DNA of 64,000 nucleotides, taken from the NCBI GenBank assembly GCA_951799445.1, contig OX637290.1:25228987-25292986 (forward strand). The letters are read 5' to 3'. The notes below the pieces were generated by a model, which saw only the letters and a list, made by a program, of their open reading frames with translations, had not been told where the DNA came from and ran no database searches. This stretch comes from Pseudisothecium myosuroides (taxonomy: Eukaryota > Streptophyta > Bryopsida > Hypnales > Lembophyllaceae). The position numbers and the translations under genes are program-made. Below are positions 61,288-64,000 of the stretch, piece after piece (the first letter of the stretch is position 1; the number at the start of each line of letters is the position of its first letter).

Positions 61288-62720
61288 ATGTCTACTCATG
61301 TATTGAATCATCGTCAAGCTCGTTGGAATATGTCTTTGTCAAGATTTGATTTTGTATTACATATCGACCCAGAAAACAACAAGGGTTGTCTAATATCCTA
61401 TCTAGACAATCCAATTTTATGCCAAAAGCGCGGGAAGAAGTATATGATTTACAACAAACTAATCTTCTAAAGTCTGAACGTTTTCATTTATGAACAACTC
61501 ATGTTTCCATTCCACTTGATTCTAATTTTTTAGAAAAAGTCCAAACAACCTCAATCAAAAACTTTTTTGTTCTTGATATCCAGCAACGCTTTAGAAATGA
61601 AACCGAAGATTCAAGTAAATTCAAAATTGAAAATCAATTTTTGTATTTTGAAGAACGTCTATACATTCTTGAAGGACCTCTACGTCTCCAAATCTTGCAA
61701 ACTCGTCAATACCTTCCAAATGTTGAATATTTTGGATATAACAAGACTTTGGAGCTCATTTCTCGTAACTTTTAGTGGCCTCAAATGTAAAAAACTATTA
61801 AAGAATTTGTATTTTCATGCGATATATGTTTCCGTTCCAAAAAATTTTGACATCAGCTTTATGGGTTACTACAACTACTATCAAGTCCAAAACAACCATG
61901 GTCATCTGTTTTAATAGATTTCATCACTGATTTGCCACCTTCATCGGAATTTGATACTACTTGTGTAATAGTAGACCGATTTTCAAAAACGGCACATTTT
62001 ATTCCATGTAAAAAGACAAGCACATGCATTGAAACAGCTAGACTACTCATCGACAATATTTATCGCTATCATGGTTTACCTGATGATATTGTGTCTGACC
62101 ATGGACCGTAGTTCATCTCCAAATTTTGGCAATCGCTATTTGAAATTTTGAAAGTGAAGATCAAGCTTTCATCAGCATTTCATCCACAAACTGATGGACA
62201 AACGGAGCAAGTAAATCAACTCTTGGAGCAATATCTTCAGTATACTATTAATTACCAACAAGATGATTGGACATCTTTAATACCACTAGCCGAATTTGCT
62301 TACAACAATAGCGTGCATGCATCTATACAAGAGACTCCATTTTATATCAATTATGGATATCACCCAAAGATTGATATGCTACCGGTTTGGAAGAAAGAGA
62401 GTCTTGCAGCAGAGGATTTTGCAACACGTATAAAAAAATTACACTCAACAATGAAGAAACATCTTGAAGAAGCTCAAGTTCGTTATAAAGAACCTGTTGA
62501 TGTAAAAAGAAAAGAGCAACCAAATTTTCAAATAGGTGATAAGGTGTAGCTACTACGGCGCAACATCAAGACTTCTAGACCTTGTGATAAACTTGACTAT
62601 CGCAAGATTGGACCATTTCGAATTAAAAACAAATCAATGTTGTTGCATATTGGTTGGAATTACTTGCATCCATGAAGATACATCTTGTTTTTTACCCTTC
62701 ACTTTTGGAAACTTATAGAG
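61288..62720 (+). pseudogene. Chromovirus integrase region, interrupted
   Basis: The end of RNase H (VLNHRQARWNMSLSRFDFVL) is followed by a degraded zinc-binding domain, then the catalytic core. The core includes IDFITDLPPS, VDRFSKTAHFIPC, a stop in DHGP-stop-F at about 62108, FHPQTDGQTEQVNQLLEQYL and the C-terminal part FAYNNSVHAS...NYGYHP. Several frames are needed to read it. Confidence 0.83.
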
Positions 62721-62769
62721 AATCCAATTTTTCTGGCAGAATTCAAGCATCACCACCTCCTATTGTAAT

Positions 62770-63760
62770 TGATGATTGCCAAGAATATGAAGTTGAGGAT
62801 ATTTTAGATTTGAGGATTTGACGAGGTCAAGTAGAATATCATGTTCATTGGCGTGGATATCCAATTAGTGAGCGTGGGTGATTGCAAGAAACACTTGTCC
62901 TATTTTTTATCCCCTTGCCCTTGAAAATTGGCATTTTGTTCATAACTTTTGCATTGTTTGTCCATTTGGCATGAAATTTGGAAGGAAGGTAGATGCTATA
63001 GTTTTAGACATTGAGTAATTTAAAAAAAAATTTAAAATTATTTTACTATTTTTAACCTGCCCCCGATTGGGTATCTACCTTGGCCATTTTGGGAGTTTTT
63101 AGTCCTATTTTTGACCCAAAAATACAAATTTGAAGCCATAAATTGGACACGTTGGAGGTCTTCTAACATTACAAGGGTTGACGATGAGTTTTTATGAAAA
63201 TAGCAACATATCGATTGCACACATGGGGGTCAAAGTGACCTACCTTTGCACAAAAGCTACAAAGAGGGAAAAATTTTCCTTCATGAATTTTTGGGTGCAA
63301 TGTGAGTATAGTCTTCTTTAGCAAAATGGATTTTTTATGGAAATTTTTTGAATTTTTTTTTAATTCTAAAAAATAAAAAACTCCACAGACCCCTTTCCTG
63401 CTACTTTCTGCTCCCAGTGGCTTCTCTAGTACTTTGTAGTACCGCATAGTACAACATAGTACTGAATCGACGGTTCAGATCTACAGGCGCCTTCAATCAA
63501 CGGTTCAGATTTGCCGGGGCGCTTCTAAAACGTAGTACTGGTAGTACAACATAGTATTGCCAGTCCTATGGCCAAAAAACGCAGTTTTGACGGAAAAACG
63601 TGAAGTCTTTCTTGCAACTACCCGCGTACGTGGGAACCAATTCAACCTCTAATTTAACAAATACACCATTGAAGATTCAAAAACTTCATTGGCGACAACC
63701 AAACAAACTAAGATCTAGATAGAATAAACTCCTCGAAGGATCTCAGAGCTAAAGGGAGTG
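62770..63760 (+). pseudogene. Chromodomain of the retrotransposon, split by a TE
   Basis: YEVEDILDLRI, a TGA at about 62819, then RGQVEYHVHWRGYPISER lead up to position 62875. The chromodomain resumes as TWEP at 63626 once the inserted element and one GCGT are removed. Chromodomains direct integration to particular chromatin marks; this one is non-functional. Confidence 0.85.
62876..63623. mobile_element. TIR element with 4-bp target duplication (family G4, copy 2), 748 bp
   Basis: Starts GGGTGATTGCAAGAAACAC; its right end read inward is GGGTAGTTGCAAGAAAGAC. It is flanked by GCGT at 62872-62875 and 63624-63627. Removing it with one GCGT restores the retrotransposon chromodomain reading (SER-TWEP), so both boundaries and the 4-bp duplication are certain. 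Subterminal agtact repeats and ggccaaaaa-acgca are shared with 19983-21105. Confidence 0.92.
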
Positions 63761-63764
63761 GTAA

Positions 63765-64000
63765 TGTCACGGAGATAGAACCTTGTAAAAGTTCTAAGAT
63801 CCTTAAGAGTAAAATTTAGATTAAAATAAAAGAAGTTTAGATCCTTGAGTATATAAAGAAGTCAAGACTAAGGAATTGCTCAGTCTTGACAACTCCTTTT
63901 ATTACTTAATATATTTTCTCATATATATATATATATATATATATATCTTATCTTGTCTTATCTTATTCTTGTCTTGTCTGGTGTTTTGATCCTGTCCTTC
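63765..64000 (+). repeat. Start of the chromovirus 3' LTR
   Basis: Begins TGTCACGG right after the purine tract. A TATATAAA box at about 63850-63858 would be the LTR promoter. An (AT) microsatellite spans about 63921-63946. The LTR runs past the window edge, so its 3' end and target duplication cannot be seen. Confidence 0.65.

Larger units (their letters stand above)
58720..64000 (+). mobile_element. Decayed Ty3/gypsy chromovirus (5' truncated, right edge open)
   Basis: Gag, zinc knuckle, protease, reverse transcriptase, RNase H remnant, integrase and chromodomain occur in the Ty3/gypsy order. A 3' LTR beginning TGTCACGG follows at 63765, after a purine-rich AAAGGGAGTGG tract. No 5' LTR is visible. 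Every domain is crossed by stops or frame breaks, and the RNase H and integrase N-terminus contain deletions. A TIR element (62876-63623) interrupts the chromodomain. Long inactive. Confidence 0.9.

Noticed and set aside
63921..63946. AT dinucleotide array
   Set aside because: Simple microsatellite inside the LTR; no further meaning inferred.
1..64000. CRISPR array, bacterial operon, phage or replication-origin signatures
   Set aside because: No regularly spaced identical repeats; genes are spliced, monocistronic and plant-like.

Overview
The window reads as nuclear DNA of a land plant or close streptophyte relative. It is AT-rich, has split genes with GT-AG introns, and carries plant-type housekeeping genes among many transposon remains. 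The MLH1, COX10 and UPF0183 proteins look plant-like. The DHRS-type reductase, the tail-anchored AIG1-type GTPases and the chromovirus would fit a seedless plant such as a moss or liverwort, but that placement is an impression and nothing here proves it.

Layout, left to right. (1) 1-280: first exon of an acidic protein on the minus strand, running off the left edge. (2) 281-5424: AT-rich intergenic DNA with one CACTA-type MITE. (3) 5425-10120: a ten-exon short-chain dehydrogenase/reductase gene, minus strand. (4) 10581-17611: a TE-dense block with three related TTAA-flanked MITEs and a full-length 5.2 kb hAT element (11374-16545) with a perfect 8-bp target duplication and a transposase gene broken by one frameshift. 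(5) 17612-24307: AT-rich DNA with several TIR elements, including one with a 4-bp target duplication and an 18-bp-TIR TTAA element. (6) 24308-27307: a duplicated copy of the MLH1 promoter and start codon, followed by an intronless COX10 coding region with two frame breaks. (7) 27308-31483: AT-rich intergenic DNA. (8) 31807-37706: MLH1, intact, 16 exons, about 725 residues, ending in the conserved FERC.

(9) 38258-51330: two tandem copies of a block holding head-to-head AIG1-like GTPase genes (types A and B). Copy 1 has an intact A, a B-type gene with a ruined nucleotide site, and an intact second B. Copy 2 is internally inverted and both of its genes are broken, one by a frameshift and one by a frameshift plus a 1 kb TE insertion. 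The tandem junction at about 45500 joins the 3' flank of the right-hand neighbour (UPF0183) to the 3' flank of the left-hand neighbour (MLH1). Comparing the copies gives empty-site evidence for three MITEs. (10) 51700-55912: a 14-exon UPF0183/PHAF1 gene, minus strand, about 407 residues. (11) 56040-58720: AT-rich DNA with another TTAA-flanked element. (12) 58720-64000: a decayed chromodomain-bearing Ty3/gypsy element. Its chromodomain is split by a second copy of the 4-bp-TSD element, and the start of its 3' LTR is at the right edge.

The host genes act in separate processes: MLH1 in DNA mismatch repair, COX10 in haem A synthesis, the reductase in an unknown redox step, and UPF0183 probably in membrane traffic or autophagy. 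I see no operon-like system. The most interesting content is the duplicated and inverted GTPase pair, the autonomous/non-autonomous hAT pair, the MLH1 promoter duplicated in front of COX10, and the TIR family with 4-bp target duplications.
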